A stretch of DNA of 64,000 nucleotides from Flavobacterium sp. 102 (lineage in GTDB: Bacteria; Bacteroidota; Bacteroidia; Flavobacteriales; Flavobacteriaceae), in contig NZ_RBKX01000001.1 in NCBI RefSeq assembly GCF_003634615.1, positions 1,178,001 through 1,242,000 on the forward strand, read 5' to 3'. Of this stretch, positions 18,420 to 26,521 are shown in pieces (the first letter of the stretch is position 1; each line of letters opens with the position of its first letter). A program made the position numbers and the translations under genes. The notes under the pieces were generated by a model, which saw only the letters and a program-made list of their open reading frames with translations, was not told the DNA's origin and did no database searches.

Positions 18420-18817
18420 GAATATTATCTTTTTTGTATTACGCTCTTTATAAACTATCAACAGTGATTAAGAGAAAAGAGGATATTGATCACATCATTG
18501 CCTGTAATATTTTATCTGTAATGTTATCAACAAATACAATTTTGTTTTTTGCAATTGTATTAAGATTTAGTTTTGCTAAAGGATTTTTTCTTCCTTATGA
18601 TAATTATATTAAAATATTTTTTGGTTCAATATTTTTTATATGGTATTTTATTTTAAAAAGGCATTTTATTGAGAAAGAGTATTATGTTTGGATAATAGGA
18701 AAATATGATACTGAATATAAAGATAGGATTAAACTAATCCGAATTATTGGATTTTTATATCTGATTTTTACTCCTATAAGTTTTATAGTTTTTGCAATTT
18801 TTATCAGTCGTATGTAA
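18416..18817 (+). CDS. Small integral membrane protein, candidate RHS immunity protein
   Basis: A 133-residue protein with three predicted membrane segments (about 29-50, 64-81 and 108-130) and a charged loop between the second and third. Its ATG overlaps the RHS stop codon (ATGA), so translation is coupled. I recognise no family. The position directly behind a polymorphic toxin gene and the membrane nature fit an immunity protein that guards the inner membrane. The evidence is context only. Confidence 0.6.
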   Translation: MRILSFLYYALYKLSTVIKRKEDIDHIIACNILSVMLSTNTILFFAIVLRFSFAKGFFLPYDNYIKIFFGSIFFIWYFILKRHFIEKEYYVWIIGKYDTEYKDRIKLIRIIGFLYLIFTPISFIVFAIFISRM

Positions 18818-18893
18818 TGTTCCAAAGTTAGTGATAAACCATTTTCAATCACTTAACAATTTGTAAATCAAATCACATTCAAAAATGATTAAT

Positions 18894-18923
18894 AAAAAGG
18901 AGTGCATAGTGCGCTCCTTTTTT
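18894..18923. terminator. Bidirectional terminator
   Basis: AAAAGGAGTGC (18895-18905), ATAGT loop, GCGCTCCTTTT (18911-18921), flanked by A and T runs. It separates the RHS operon from the convergent XRE gene. Confidence 0.8.
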
Positions 18924-18931
18924 ATATTTTA

Positions 18932-19159
18932 TCAATCGAGGTCAAAAAAAGTAGCTACAGGAATATTTAAAATATGTGAAATGCTATATAGCATTATGAC
19001 CGATGTATTGATAACACCTCTTTCAATTCTACTTATCTGAGAAACTTCAACTCCTAATTCATTAGCGAGTTGTTCTTGGGTAAATCCTTTTTCTAGCCTT
19101 AGCTTTCTTAGGTTACCTCCAAATTTTACCAGTAGTTCTTTTTTATCTTCTTTATTCAC
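18932..19159 (-). CDS. XRE-family transcriptional regulator
   Basis: A 75-residue cytoplasmic DNA-binding protein made of one helix-turn-helix domain. The HTH core is GFTQEQLANELGVEVSQISR with IERG after it, and the C-terminus (LNIPVATFFDLD) is the usual short cap. The start is GTG at 19159; no in-frame ATG gives a better N-terminus. It is divergent from the four-gene operon at 19272, and the shared 112-bp spacer holds a perfect palindrome. It is probably a repressor of that operon and of itself, which is inference. Confidence 0.88.
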   Translation of the reverse strand: MNKEDKKELLVKFGGNLRKLRLEKGFTQEQLANELGVEVSQISRIERGVINTSVIMLYSISHILNIPVATFFDLD

Positions 19160-19191
19160 GAAATAAAATTCGATGAATAATAATATTTATA

Positions 19192-19211
19192 TATAGGCAT
19201 ATTTGCCTATA
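19192..19211. promoter_or_regulatory. Candidate operator for the XRE regulator
   Basis: A perfect inverted repeat, TATAGGCA-N4-TGCCTATA, in the divergent spacer. It lies just upstream of the rightward -7 box, over the expected -33 region, where bound repressor would block polymerase. Confidence 0.65.
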
Positions 19212-19216
19212 ATTTT

Positions 19217-19224
19217 TATATTTG
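19217..19224 (+). promoter_or_regulatory. -7 box of the four-gene envelope operon
   Basis: TATATTTG matches TAnnTTTG. The -33 position falls in the palindrome and lacks a good TTG, consistent with a regulated promoter. Confidence 0.55.
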
Positions 19225-19271
19225 AATCTGCTTAAAACCAAATATTTTTTTAAATCTAAATAATCAAAAAC

Positions 19272-19763
19272 ATGAAAAATATAATTATCATTATCGCTGC
19301 TTTAGTAAGTATCAATATATCCGCTCAATGCGAGACTAAAACTGTCAAAAGACCTGATGGAAATACAATAACTTATTTTAATCCAAAACCAGTTATCAGG
19401 CAAACCCAATATGAAGTTGGAACTGCAATCTACAAGAATGAAACCTCAGGAATGTATATGGTCAACATTTCTGTTCTATTTAAAACAATACCCCCTAAAA
19501 ATATTATAGGCAAATTAACCATTCAGACAACTGGCAAGAGAGGTATAGAACTTAAACTGGTCAAAAGTGAACAAGTTGATATGAATGGCAGAAAAGTTGC
19601 GATTGGATTGTATGAAATTGACAAGGCTAGTTTTGAAGAACTAAAAAAACACCAACTAAAAAGTATATTCTTTTACTTGGAAAGTAAAATGTATGGTGCC
19701 ACCGTAACAGAGAACAAAAATATTTATATAAACGAATTAAAATGTTTTAACCTTTTAAAATAA
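19272..19763 (+). CDS. Secreted hypothetical protein (operon gene 1)
   Basis: A 163-residue exported protein with a signal peptide (MKNIIIIIAALVSINISAQC). I recognise no family. The pattern in the mature part (a beta-rich half with IGKLTIQTTGKRG, then SFEELKKHQLKSIFFYLE) recurs loosely in the third gene of this operon (KGNLTIILDDGS, then EIEKMKNSRINKIRFNI), so the two are probably distant paralogs. First gene after the XRE-controlled promoter. Confidence 0.7.
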   Translation: MKNIIIIIAALVSINISAQCETKTVKRPDGNTITYFNPKPVIRQTQYEVGTAIYKNETSGMYMVNISVLFKTIPPKNIIGKLTIQTTGKRGIELKLVKSEQVDMNGRKVAIGLYEIDKASFEELKKHQLKSIFFYLESKMYGATVTENKNIYINELKCFNLLK

Positions 19764-19770
19764 TACTACT

Positions 19771-20067
19771 ATGGGAAAAAAGTTGGAGCTAATAATCAAC
19801 AAAAAGATATTTTTAAATTTATTCATCAGTTTTATTTTAGCTGTATTGACTGTTTTTATTTTAAATCTTTTAGAAATATCACGATCAGAATATAATTCGT
19901 GTTGGCGAACTGTGTTTGGTGATTTAGTCTGTCATTGTCAAGATAGGCTTAATTGCTCTTTACTAGCTTTATTGGAAGATTCAGAGATTATTGTGATTCT
20001 TTATATTACAGCAATATTTTGGACAATTTCATTAATTAATCACTTTGTAAAATTTAAAATAAAATGA
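19771..20067 (+). CDS. Small membrane protein (operon gene 2)
   Basis: A 98-residue protein with two predicted membrane segments (about 11-31 and 71-90) and a Cys-containing loop between them (NSCWRTVFGDLVCHCQDRLNC), which probably faces the periplasm. No family recognised. It starts 7 bases after gene 1 and overlaps gene 3 by four bases, so it belongs to the same operon. Confidence 0.65.
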   Translation: MGKKLELIINKKIFLNLFISFILAVLTVFILNLLEISRSEYNSCWRTVFGDLVCHCQDRLNCSLLALLEDSEIIVILYITAIFWTISLINHFVKFKIK

Positions 20068-20606
20068 AAAAAAAATTAACAATTACAATACTTGGGATAT
20101 TGTTTTACATTAATACAAGTGCTCAGAATTACATTTACAAAGGCAGTCAAAAGTTTGAAGCTACAAGTACTTGGAGGTTCAGTTTAAATGCTTCTTATTG
20201 GACAACTAACCCAGAAATTACAATAGCTAAACACGATAACGGAGGTTACTTAATCTTGTCAATTGTTGTTCCTTTTAAAGATGATTACATCAAAGGAAAC
20301 TTAACTATTATTCTAGATGACGGAAGTATGATAAAATGCATTGATAAAGGATTAAAAGACTATGTCGACAATACAAGTACAAAACTTTATAACCTGACAA
20401 TGCCAGAAATTGAAAAAATGAAAAATTCGAGAATAAATAAAATAAGATTTAATATTTATAGGGATCGTGGAAATTATATGCAGGGAGAATATCAACCTTT
20501 TACTGCATCAAATATTAAGAATAGTTTATATTTTACTGTTCCATCAGAAGAAGATGAAAAATATTATGAAACTGATGTAGAGATTTTAAATTTATTTGGG
20601 GAGTAA
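20064..20606 (+). CDS. Secreted hypothetical protein (operon gene 3)
   Basis: A 180-residue exported protein with a signal peptide ending near NTSAQN. The mature protein looks beta-rich and shares a weak pattern with operon gene 1. No known family is recognised. ATGA-type overlap with gene 2 and a 2-base gap to gene 4 show translational coupling. Confidence 0.65.
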   Translation: MKKKLTITILGILFYINTSAQNYIYKGSQKFEATSTWRFSLNASYWTTNPEITIAKHDNGGYLILSIVVPFKDDYIKGNLTIILDDGSMIKCIDKGLKDYVDNTSTKLYNLTMPEIEKMKNSRINKIRFNIYRDRGNYMQGEYQPFTASNIKNSLYFTVPSEEDEKYYETDVEILNLFGE

Positions 20607-20608
20607 TT

Positions 20609-21058
20609 ATGGATAAACTGCAAAGCAAATACCCGAATTTTGTTGAAGCTATGGAAAGCATGAAACAAGGTACTGATACAAGGATGATTTCAAGTGATAA
20701 ATTGAAAATAAAATATTTGATGTCACTAGTAGCATATAACAGTAAAATAGGAGATGTTCAAATAGAGCTAAACGCAATAGGTAATAGTAATGTTACCGTT
20801 ACTTTATCTACTCTAACAGGTTTTACAACTCACGCGTCTACTAACAGTAGATTAATAAGCAATGATTTATCAGTAGAGCAGTGGAATGAGTTAATTTATG
20901 AAACCATGATCGAACATAATAGCAATCCAGATCATCAAAAAGTCGCAATGGACTTTCTTAAAAAAAGGCTTTCTAATAATAGTAATGGAAAATCAGGCTG
21001 TTTATCAGTTTTTCTCTCATTTATGGTTCTAACGGCTTTTCTTTATCTAATTAGATAG
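20609..21058 (+). CDS. Hypothetical protein with C-terminal membrane anchor (operon gene 4)
   Basis: A 149-residue protein with a soluble N-terminal part and a single hydrophobic tail helix (about 130-148: GCLSVFLSFMVLTAFLYLI). No signal peptide is seen, so the soluble part should stay in the cytoplasm. No family recognised. Last gene of the operon, two bases after gene 3; a long A/T tract follows. Confidence 0.65.
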   Translation: MDKLQSKYPNFVEAMESMKQGTDTRMISSDKLKIKYLMSLVAYNSKIGDVQIELNAIGNSNVTVTLSTLTGFTTHASTNSRLISNDLSVEQWNELIYETMIEHNSNPDHQKVAMDFLKKRLSNNSNGKSGCLSVFLSFMVLTAFLYLIR

Positions 21059-21112
21059 TTGATATCTTCTAAAAATTTTTTTTAATTTTTTTTGAAAACT
21101 TTTTTCGAAAAG

Positions 21113-21240
21113 TAAGCATGAACTAAACCAACATCACCCCCGGACCTTAATACGATCTTGGGATAACCCCGCACTACATGAAGTAAGAAGTTGTTGTTTC
21201 AACCCACTTGTTTCAAGTTCTGCGGGTTTTCCGTTATGTC
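21113..21240 (+). other. Structured leader upstream of the 21263 gene
   Basis: A more G+C-rich block in an A/T-rich gap. AACCCCGCA (21165-21173) can pair with TGCGGGTT (21221-21228) with one bulge, enclosing ACTTG/CAAGT (21206-21218) and a doubled TTGTTTCAA (21194-21202, 21209-21217). It could be a small RNA, a leader element or an element-specific site. A CCCCGCTAC motif also precedes the paralogous gene at 36802. Confidence 0.35.
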
Positions 21241-21262
21241 TAATCTATAAAATTTAAAAACT

Positions 21263-21607
21263 ATGGCAAAAATCATAGGTTACAAAACATTCGAAAAAGA
21301 GAATGGAGAAAAATTCTACTGCCTAATTGTGCAAGGTGGTTTAGAAGCTGTAAAAAGTCAGCAAACTGGGAAAACTTATTTCACAGCAAGAACAGTAACA
21401 GTTCCAACAACATTTGATGAACAGGTTTGTTCCGGATTAATTGGAGAAAAGGTTAATGGAGTTGTAAAGAAAGTTGCAACAGCCCCGTATGAGTACACCA
21501 TTGCAGAAACTGGTGAGGTCGTTGTATTAACTCATAGATATGAGTTTGTGAGTGAAGAAGACGACATTATACAAGAAAATGTGATACCACTTGAATTGGT
21601 AAGCTAA
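21263..21607 (+). CDS. Hypothetical island protein, paralog of 36802-37212
   Basis: A 114-residue soluble protein. It shares an order of motifs with the product of 36802-37212: ENGEKF, GGLEAVKSQ, a TFDEQVC segment, LIG, and the ending ETGEVVVLTHRYEF. I recognise no named family. Its place just before a Sak4-like ATPase suggests a DNA-metabolism accessory, for example a single-strand binder, but nothing in the sequence proves this. Followed by a terminator. Confidence 0.65.
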   Translation: MAKIIGYKTFEKENGEKFYCLIVQGGLEAVKSQQTGKTYFTARTVTVPTTFDEQVCSGLIGEKVNGVVKKVATAPYEYTIAETGEVVVLTHRYEFVSEEDDIIQENVIPLELVS

Positions 21608-21629
21608 TTCGACACTTGGAAACATTGAT

Positions 21630-21661
21630 AAGGAACTTCAGAAATGGAGTTTCTTTTTTTA
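21630..21661 (+). terminator. Rho-independent terminator
   Basis: GGAACTTC (21632-21639) pairs with GGAGTTTC (21646-21653) using two G-T pairs, followed by seven T. Confidence 0.65.
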
Positions 21662-21715
21662 TTACAAAAAAACATATGTTTTCTAATTTTTTAACTAATA
21701 CTAAATATAAAAATT

Positions 21716-22615
21716 ATGAAGCTACAAATAGCTCAAAGACATCAGGTCAAACTTAGGTTAGGTTTGTCCGGAGCAAGCGGATTTGGTAAAACTTATTCAG
21801 CTTTATTACTAGCCTATGGAATTACCAATGATTGGACTAAAATCGCCATTATAGACACAGAAAATGGTAGTGCAAGCTTGTATTCACATTTAGGAGATTA
21901 TAATGCATTGACGTTGGAAGAGCCATACAATCCGGAAAGATATATCCAAGCTATTGAGACTTGTGAAAAATCAGGAATGGAAGTAATTATTATTGATAGC
22001 ATCACTCATGAGTGGAATGGTAAAGGTGGTTGTTTAGAACTACATGAGCAGCTTGGTGGCAAGTTTCAGGATTGGTCAAAAATTTCACCAAGACATCAGG
22101 CATTTATTGATAAAATTCTACATTCAAGTGCCCACATCATCACAACAGTACGACGAAAAGTGGATTACTCGATGGATGCTGATATGAACGGCAAATCCAA
22201 AGTTGTCAAACATGGAACAAAAGAAATAACTAGAGAAGGCTTTGAATATGAACTCACCAGCAATTTTGAGTTGATCAATGAAAACCATCTAGTAAAAGCT
22301 AGCAAAGACCGTACGGGGCTTTTTATGAATAAGCCAGAGTTTGTAATTAATTCAGCAACTGGTAAGAAACTGATGGAATGGTGTAACAAAGGTGTTTCAG
22401 TTGACAACATTAAAGCAGAAATTCTACAATGTCAAACTATTGAAAGTCTCAAAACACTTTATGCCAAATACCCAAGTGTGCAAAATAAAATTCATCCACT
22501 GATAGTGGAAAGAAAAGAACAATTAGATGGAGTAAACAATCAGCTAATTTCAAACGAACAAGTAATCGAACCAAATCATTTAGTAGAAGATGGAAACAAT
22601 AGTAGTAAGCAGTAG
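21716..22615 (+). CDS. RecA-like/Sak4-type P-loop ATPase
   Basis: A 299-residue cytoplasmic ATPase. Walker A is GASGFGKT (residues 19-26) and Walker B ends at Asp94 in VIIIDSITHEW. The layout (IAIIDTENGSASLY after the P-loop, then a conserved STRAND of the RecA fold) matches the Sak4-like ATPases of phages and mobile elements, which help single-strand annealing recombination. The last ~60 residues are a poorly conserved tail. It overlaps the DUF3871 gene by 26 bases, so the two are co-translated. In this island it is the main sign of an element-borne recombination or replication module. Confidence 0.8.
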   Translation: MKLQIAQRHQVKLRLGLSGASGFGKTYSALLLAYGITNDWTKIAIIDTENGSASLYSHLGDYNALTLEEPYNPERYIQAIETCEKSGMEVIIIDSITHEWNGKGGCLELHEQLGGKFQDWSKISPRHQAFIDKILHSSAHIITTVRRKVDYSMDADMNGKSKVVKHGTKEITREGFEYELTSNFELINENHLVKASKDRTGLFMNKPEFVINSATGKKLMEWCNKGVSVDNIKAEILQCQTIESLKTLYAKYPSVQNKIHPLIVERKEQLDGVNNQLISNEQVIEPNHLVEDGNNSSKQ

Positions 22616-23576
22616 TATCAATAATCAAATTGTTGATGAAACAGATGTGATTCAAAAAGCTTCGAGCAGTTTTATTGAAGCTAATACCATAAAGGTTGAC
22701 CTGAATCATTTAAAAAATGATTGTATTATACCAGTATTTTCAAAGGATAACGAAAGCACAATCTCGCATTTTCAATTTATATCCAAAGCATACGAGGTTG
22801 TAAAAGAGTTATTCCCGGATTTTAGCCCTAAGGAGCCCGAGATTAGAGTTTCTCATGAAATCAAGGGTAGAATACCAAGTGCTATTGGAAAACCTGCTAA
22901 AGATCTTCTGGAAGGAGAAAAGACAATCTATTATGAGCGATGTGCATTCCTAATCGAATTGCATCAGGCCAAAGAAGTTGTAAATGGAAATACATTGACA
23001 TTATCAGTCGGAGGGGTGCGCAGTTATAGTCAAGAGAACTTGTACAGCAAGAAATCTGTTGAAAAATTCAAAATCTTTATAGGTTATCAGAATAAGGTGT
23101 GCACTAATCTGTGCATATCAACAGATGGCTTTTCCAATGAAGTCAGAATTTCATCTATAAATGAATTGCAAACTGACATGACCAACTTGTTCAGCAATTA
23201 TGACCGTATCAAGCATCTGGGAATGATGGAACGGATGTCAAAGTTTTTACTTAATGAAGAACAATTTGCTCATTTGGTCGGTAAAATTAGAATGTACCAA
23301 CATTTGGATAGAGAAGAACAAAAATCAAAGCAACAATTCCTGCTGAATGACGGACAGATTAATTCGGTAGTTAAAGATTATTTCACTTGCCCAAATTTTT
23401 CAAGAGATAAGGACAAGAATATTTCACTTTGGAACTTATACAATTTGTTCACTGAAGCTAACAAAAGCAGCTACATTGATAACAATTTAGAGCGAAATGT
23501 CAATGCATACGAGTTCATCAATTACCTAGTCTATTCGCTGCAAAATGAACAACCCAACTGGTTTCTCTCATTATAA
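22590..23576 (+). CDS. DUF3871 family protein
   Basis: A 328-residue protein with the hallmarks I associate with DUF3871, a Bacteroidetes mobile-element family: an N-terminal LKNDCIIPVFSKDNE segment, GRIPSAIGKPAKDLL, and LSVGGVRSYSQENLY. The biochemical function is not known to me. It overlaps the ATPase gene and probably acts with it in element DNA processing. It looks full length. Confidence 0.8.
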   Translation: METIVVSSSINNQIVDETDVIQKASSSFIEANTIKVDLNHLKNDCIIPVFSKDNESTISHFQFISKAYEVVKELFPDFSPKEPEIRVSHEIKGRIPSAIGKPAKDLLEGEKTIYYERCAFLIELHQAKEVVNGNTLTLSVGGVRSYSQENLYSKKSVEKFKIFIGYQNKVCTNLCISTDGFSNEVRISSINELQTDMTNLFSNYDRIKHLGMMERMSKFLLNEEQFAHLVGKIRMYQHLDREEQKSKQQFLLNDGQINSVVKDYFTCPNFSRDKDKNISLWNLYNLFTEANKSSYIDNNLERNVNAYEFINYLVYSLQNEQPNWFLSL

Positions 23577-23645
23577 TATTATAGCATTTTCGGCATGATA
23601 CCATTTAAAAATATAAATACAAGAATGTGAAATTAAACAAGTAAA

Positions 23646-23894
23646 ATGAACAAAAATCAACTGGCAGAGATACTAAAATACTGCTCGCCAAAGGTTATTT
23701 ACGTTGTTACTTTCAATAATTTATTAAAAAGAATCTTATGCCCTTTCAAAGTAAGAGTGTTAAATCCAGTCGGTGAACTGAGAAAGGGCGAGATTGTTTG
23801 GGTAGATGAAGTAAAAGTAACAATGGAATTAAAAACAATTTTTATAATCAAGGGTAGTGCCTATCATTACTATCACTTCGACATTATTATATAG
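23646..23894 (+). CDS. Small hypothetical protein
   Basis: An 82-residue basic protein without signal peptide. The second half (VGELRKGEIVWVDEVKVTME then IIKGSAYHYYHFDIII) resembles short proteins found in other flavobacterial mobile elements, from memory. Function unknown. It follows DUF3871 by 69 bases on the same strand. Confidence 0.6.
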   Translation: MNKNQLAEILKYCSPKVIYVVTFNNLLKRILCPFKVRVLNPVGELRKGEIVWVDEVKVTMELKTIFIIKGSAYHYYHFDIII

Positions 23895-23999
23895 CATTAT
23901 CGCTATTTATGAGTTATGCTTTTTTGTATATCCAAACTTTTGAAACTGTTTCTCCTCCATCAAAAAACAATTGAAAACGTTTTAGCTAAAAAAAGGAGT

Positions 24000-24045
24000 T
24001 TTAAAAGCTGCATTTTACATATTTAATGATAAAATGCGGTTTTCA
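24000..24045 (+). terminator. Candidate terminator
   Basis: GCATTTTA (24010-24017) and TAAAATGC (24030-24037) form a perfect stem, extended by an AAAA/TTTT outer pair across a small internal loop, followed by TTTT. It would end the ATPase-DUF3871 transcript. Confidence 0.5.
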
Positions 24046-24132
24046 ACCTCAAATATTACGGAATAATCATTTATTTATCATTTTTAATGAAAATAATTGT
24101 AAAAAAATTAGGAAATGTCAATAATTTGTTCG

Positions 24133-24140
24133 TACCTTTG
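24133..24140 (+). promoter_or_regulatory. -7 box of the polymerase-like gene
   Basis: TACCTTTG matches TAnnTTTG. The predicted leader is long, about 190 bases. No good -33 TTG at 19-20 bases is visible. Confidence 0.5.
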
Positions 24141-24243
24141 CATAAAATCGCAGTAATGTAGATTTTAGCTTTACTAAAAAAGCAAAAAACAACAACAAAT
24201 ACACCAAAAAACAACCATTTTAAGCTATTCTCCTTTACGTTAT

Positions 24244-24283
24244 TTAACTGAAGAGTATTTTTTATGCTCTTTAAATTAGTTAA
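24244..24283 (+). promoter_or_regulatory. Hairpin in the long leader of the polymerase-like gene
   Basis: TTAACT (24244-24249) and AAGAG (24251-24255) pair with CTCTT (24267-24271) and AGTTAA (24278-24283), giving a stacked stem-loop about 57 bases before the ATG. It could control translation or RNA stability. Apart from it, the 445-bp gap 23895-24339 holds only the hairpin near 24010-24037 and the -7 box. Confidence 0.4.
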
Positions 24284-24339
24284 AATGTAATACTCATTAT
24301 TGTGATTTGAAATTGAACAAATTTTAAATTATAAATGAA

Positions 24340-25851
24340 ATGAATTTTAAAAATGAAAATGATGGTAATTTAATACCAAAAGCTAGTCATTCTGAAGAGA
24401 ATGAAAAAGATGATAACAACTCTAATTATCCAATCTATCTCTATCAACCATCTATTATTACTTATGTTACTGACACTTCTGAAGTGCAGACGGATAGTGA
24501 TAGAGAAAAAAAACCAGTATTTGTAAGGGATTCGAGCGCATCTGATGAAAATTTTGATAAGTACTTCTATGACATTTACCCGCAGTTTTTAACAGATGTA
24601 AATTGTATTGTTGTACCAAAAAAAGTCAAAAGACATCTCGAAAGGGAAATACCCCTAAGTTTATTACGTAAAGTAGACAAGGACAAAAACGTTGCTATTG
24701 AAAAATGTTTAATCGTAGCTTCAAATCTGACTTCAACAATTTTTTCTGATGAAAAATGGAAATCTCTTTCCTCTACTTTATTAAATGAGCAAATAAAGAA
24801 AGGACGAGATAATACATTCCTGTACAAGCATGCTTTGAATGTGCTAACGTATACTTCGAAATACAGCAATCCTGTTTTTGAAGTTAAAAAGAATGTATTT
24901 GATAAGGAAACTTATCAGCAAGGAGTTAGTTCTAAAGTTTTTAAACTTAATTCTAGTTTTTCAGAATATGGCACAATAAATTACTATCTGACTGATAACA
25001 ATTGTCTTCAAAAAAGAAGAAAATATATTTATTCAAAACTGAAAAAGGCAAAAGAGAATTCAATTGCAAACAACCTACTTAATCTTTATCCATCAATAGA
25101 GTTGCCTAGTATGGACGAAATGTTTGTAGAAGCAAAAAGACTAATAAAAATCAATTACAAAACTAAGAAAGGCAAACAAGTTACTTTTTTAAACAAACGA
25201 AAAAAAGAATATTATCCGAACCATAAAGCAAGAAGTTTTGTTGAAGACAATTTAAAACAATATGAGTATCTAACTCAGAGGGGATTTATGATTCCTATAG
25301 TTGGAAATGACAGATCTGGAGGAAGAGTAGTTGATAGCTTCAACCTTATGCCAAGTTGGATTAGAAAACTAATAAAAATTGATGGAGAAAACATTGCAGA
25401 AGTTGATTTTAAGGCGCTTCATCCCAATATAGCGATGTCATTATATGGCGGAACAAAAAAGTTCCTTACACATCAACAAATAGCTTTGGAAAGTGGCATT
25501 GATGTTTCAAGAGTTAAAATAGAACATTTGTCTTTTTTCAACAAAAGAGTTAGGAACATGAAGAAAAGTGCATTATATAATTATTATTTGACCAATGAGC
25601 CGGACATGATGTTCAATATTGTAAACGATAAGTATAAAAGTAAAGACTCCTATAAAATTACATCTAAAAGAATGTTTAAAAAAGAAGTTGAAATAGTGAC
25701 AGAGTGTATAAATAAAATTAATAAAAAGGGAATTTATGTTGGTTATGTATATGATGCTTTGTTTTGCAAGCAAAGTGATGTTGATACTGTAAAAAAAATA
25801 ATGGATGAAGTTATTTTAAAATTCAAAGTATATACAACAGCGAGTTTATAA
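24340..25851 (+). CDS. Possible polymerase-like protein of the island
   Basis: A 503-residue protein. The N-terminal half is basic and not recognisable. The C-terminal half has AEVDFKALHPNIAM with Asp356, reminiscent of polymerase motif A (DFxxLHP/DxxSLYP), and GYVYDALFC with Asp472, reminiscent of motif C, with Lys/Arg-rich helices between. Two acidic residues in this order and spacing suggest a palm-type nucleic-acid polymerase distantly related to element-encoded DNA polymerases. This is motif-level inference. An alternative is a plasmid-type replication protein of unknown fold. It has a long structured leader and is followed 19 bases later by a homing-type endonuclease. Confidence 0.45.
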   Translation: MNFKNENDGNLIPKASHSEENEKDDNNSNYPIYLYQPSIITYVTDTSEVQTDSDREKKPVFVRDSSASDENFDKYFYDIYPQFLTDVNCIVVPKKVKRHLEREIPLSLLRKVDKDKNVAIEKCLIVASNLTSTIFSDEKWKSLSSTLLNEQIKKGRDNTFLYKHALNVLTYTSKYSNPVFEVKKNVFDKETYQQGVSSKVFKLNSSFSEYGTINYYLTDNNCLQKRRKYIYSKLKKAKENSIANNLLNLYPSIELPSMDEMFVEAKRLIKINYKTKKGKQVTFLNKRKKEYYPNHKARSFVEDNLKQYEYLTQRGFMIPIVGNDRSGGRVVDSFNLMPSWIRKLIKIDGENIAEVDFKALHPNIAMSLYGGTKKFLTHQQIALESGIDVSRVKIEHLSFFNKRVRNMKKSALYNYYLTNEPDMMFNIVNDKYKSKDSYKITSKRMFKKEVEIVTECINKINKKGIYVGYVYDALFCKQSDVDTVKKIMDEVILKFKVYTTASL

Positions 25852-25870
25852 AATTTAAAAGAAAGATAGA

Positions 25871-26515
25871 ATGGAAAGAGGAATTATTTATATAGCTAAA
25901 AATGTAGAAACCAATCAAATTTATGTAGGTTCTACCACAAGAGAAATAAAAGAGCGTATTGAAGATCATCTCATAAAAGCTAAAAATCAAACTGGGAGTA
26001 AGTTTCAAGAGGCAATTTACACTTATGGTACTGATGCATTTATTTGGGAACAAATTGATACAGCATCTTCAACTGATGAATTGGCTCAAAAAGAAATAAA
26101 GTACATTGAGGAATTTGATTCCTTTGAAAACGGTTATAACTCGGATAAAGGAGGAGGATTTAAGAAAACTATTTATAAGTATAATTTAGATGGTTCATTG
26201 AATTCAACTTTTGATGACCTTAAAAGTGCTGGAGAAAGCATTGAGGCTACTAAAAAAGCAATTAGTAAAGCTTGTTGGAATGTAAACCATACTTTAAACG
26301 GTTACCTGTGGAGTTATGATTATGTTGAACCGTTCATACCTGGTTCGGACAATAGAAGAAAAGAAGTCTACCAATTTGATTTAGATGGAAACTTTTTAGA
26401 AAAGTTCAACTCTGTATCCAAAGCATCAGAGCAAACTGCAATATCAAAATCTGGAATTGCAAAATGTTGCAGAGGGGAGAGGAATCATTCTGGAGGATAT
26501 CTTTGGAAGTATTAA
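25871..26515 (+). CDS. GIY-YIG homing-type endonuclease with NUMOD1 repeats
   Basis: A 214-residue DNA endonuclease. Residues 4-95 are a GIY-YIG nuclease domain (GIIYIAKN ... IYVGSTTR, the Arg of REIKERIEDH, and a later acidic residue in KEIKYIEEF). Two NUMOD1 DNA-binding modules follow (about 101-149: YKYNLDGSLNSTF...GYLWSY; and about 165-214: YQFDLDGNFLEKF...GYLWKY). This layout is that of free-standing homing endonucleases from phages and introns. It sits 19 bases after the polymerase-like gene, and a strong terminator follows. It may be a selfish insert in the island, or part of the element's own mobility. Confidence 0.88.
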   Translation: MERGIIYIAKNVETNQIYVGSTTREIKERIEDHLIKAKNQTGSKFQEAIYTYGTDAFIWEQIDTASSTDELAQKEIKYIEEFDSFENGYNSDKGGGFKKTIYKYNLDGSLNSTFDDLKSAGESIEATKKAISKACWNVNHTLNGYLWSYDYVEPFIPGSDNRRKEVYQFDLDGNFLEKFNSVSKASEQTAISKSGIAKCCRGERNHSGGYLWKY

Positions 26516-26521
26516 TAGAAA

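Noticed and set aside
24340..25851. Reverse transcriptase
   Set aside because: The typical YxDD motif is missing; YDAL with an upstream DFxxLHP fits a DNA-polymerase-like palm better.
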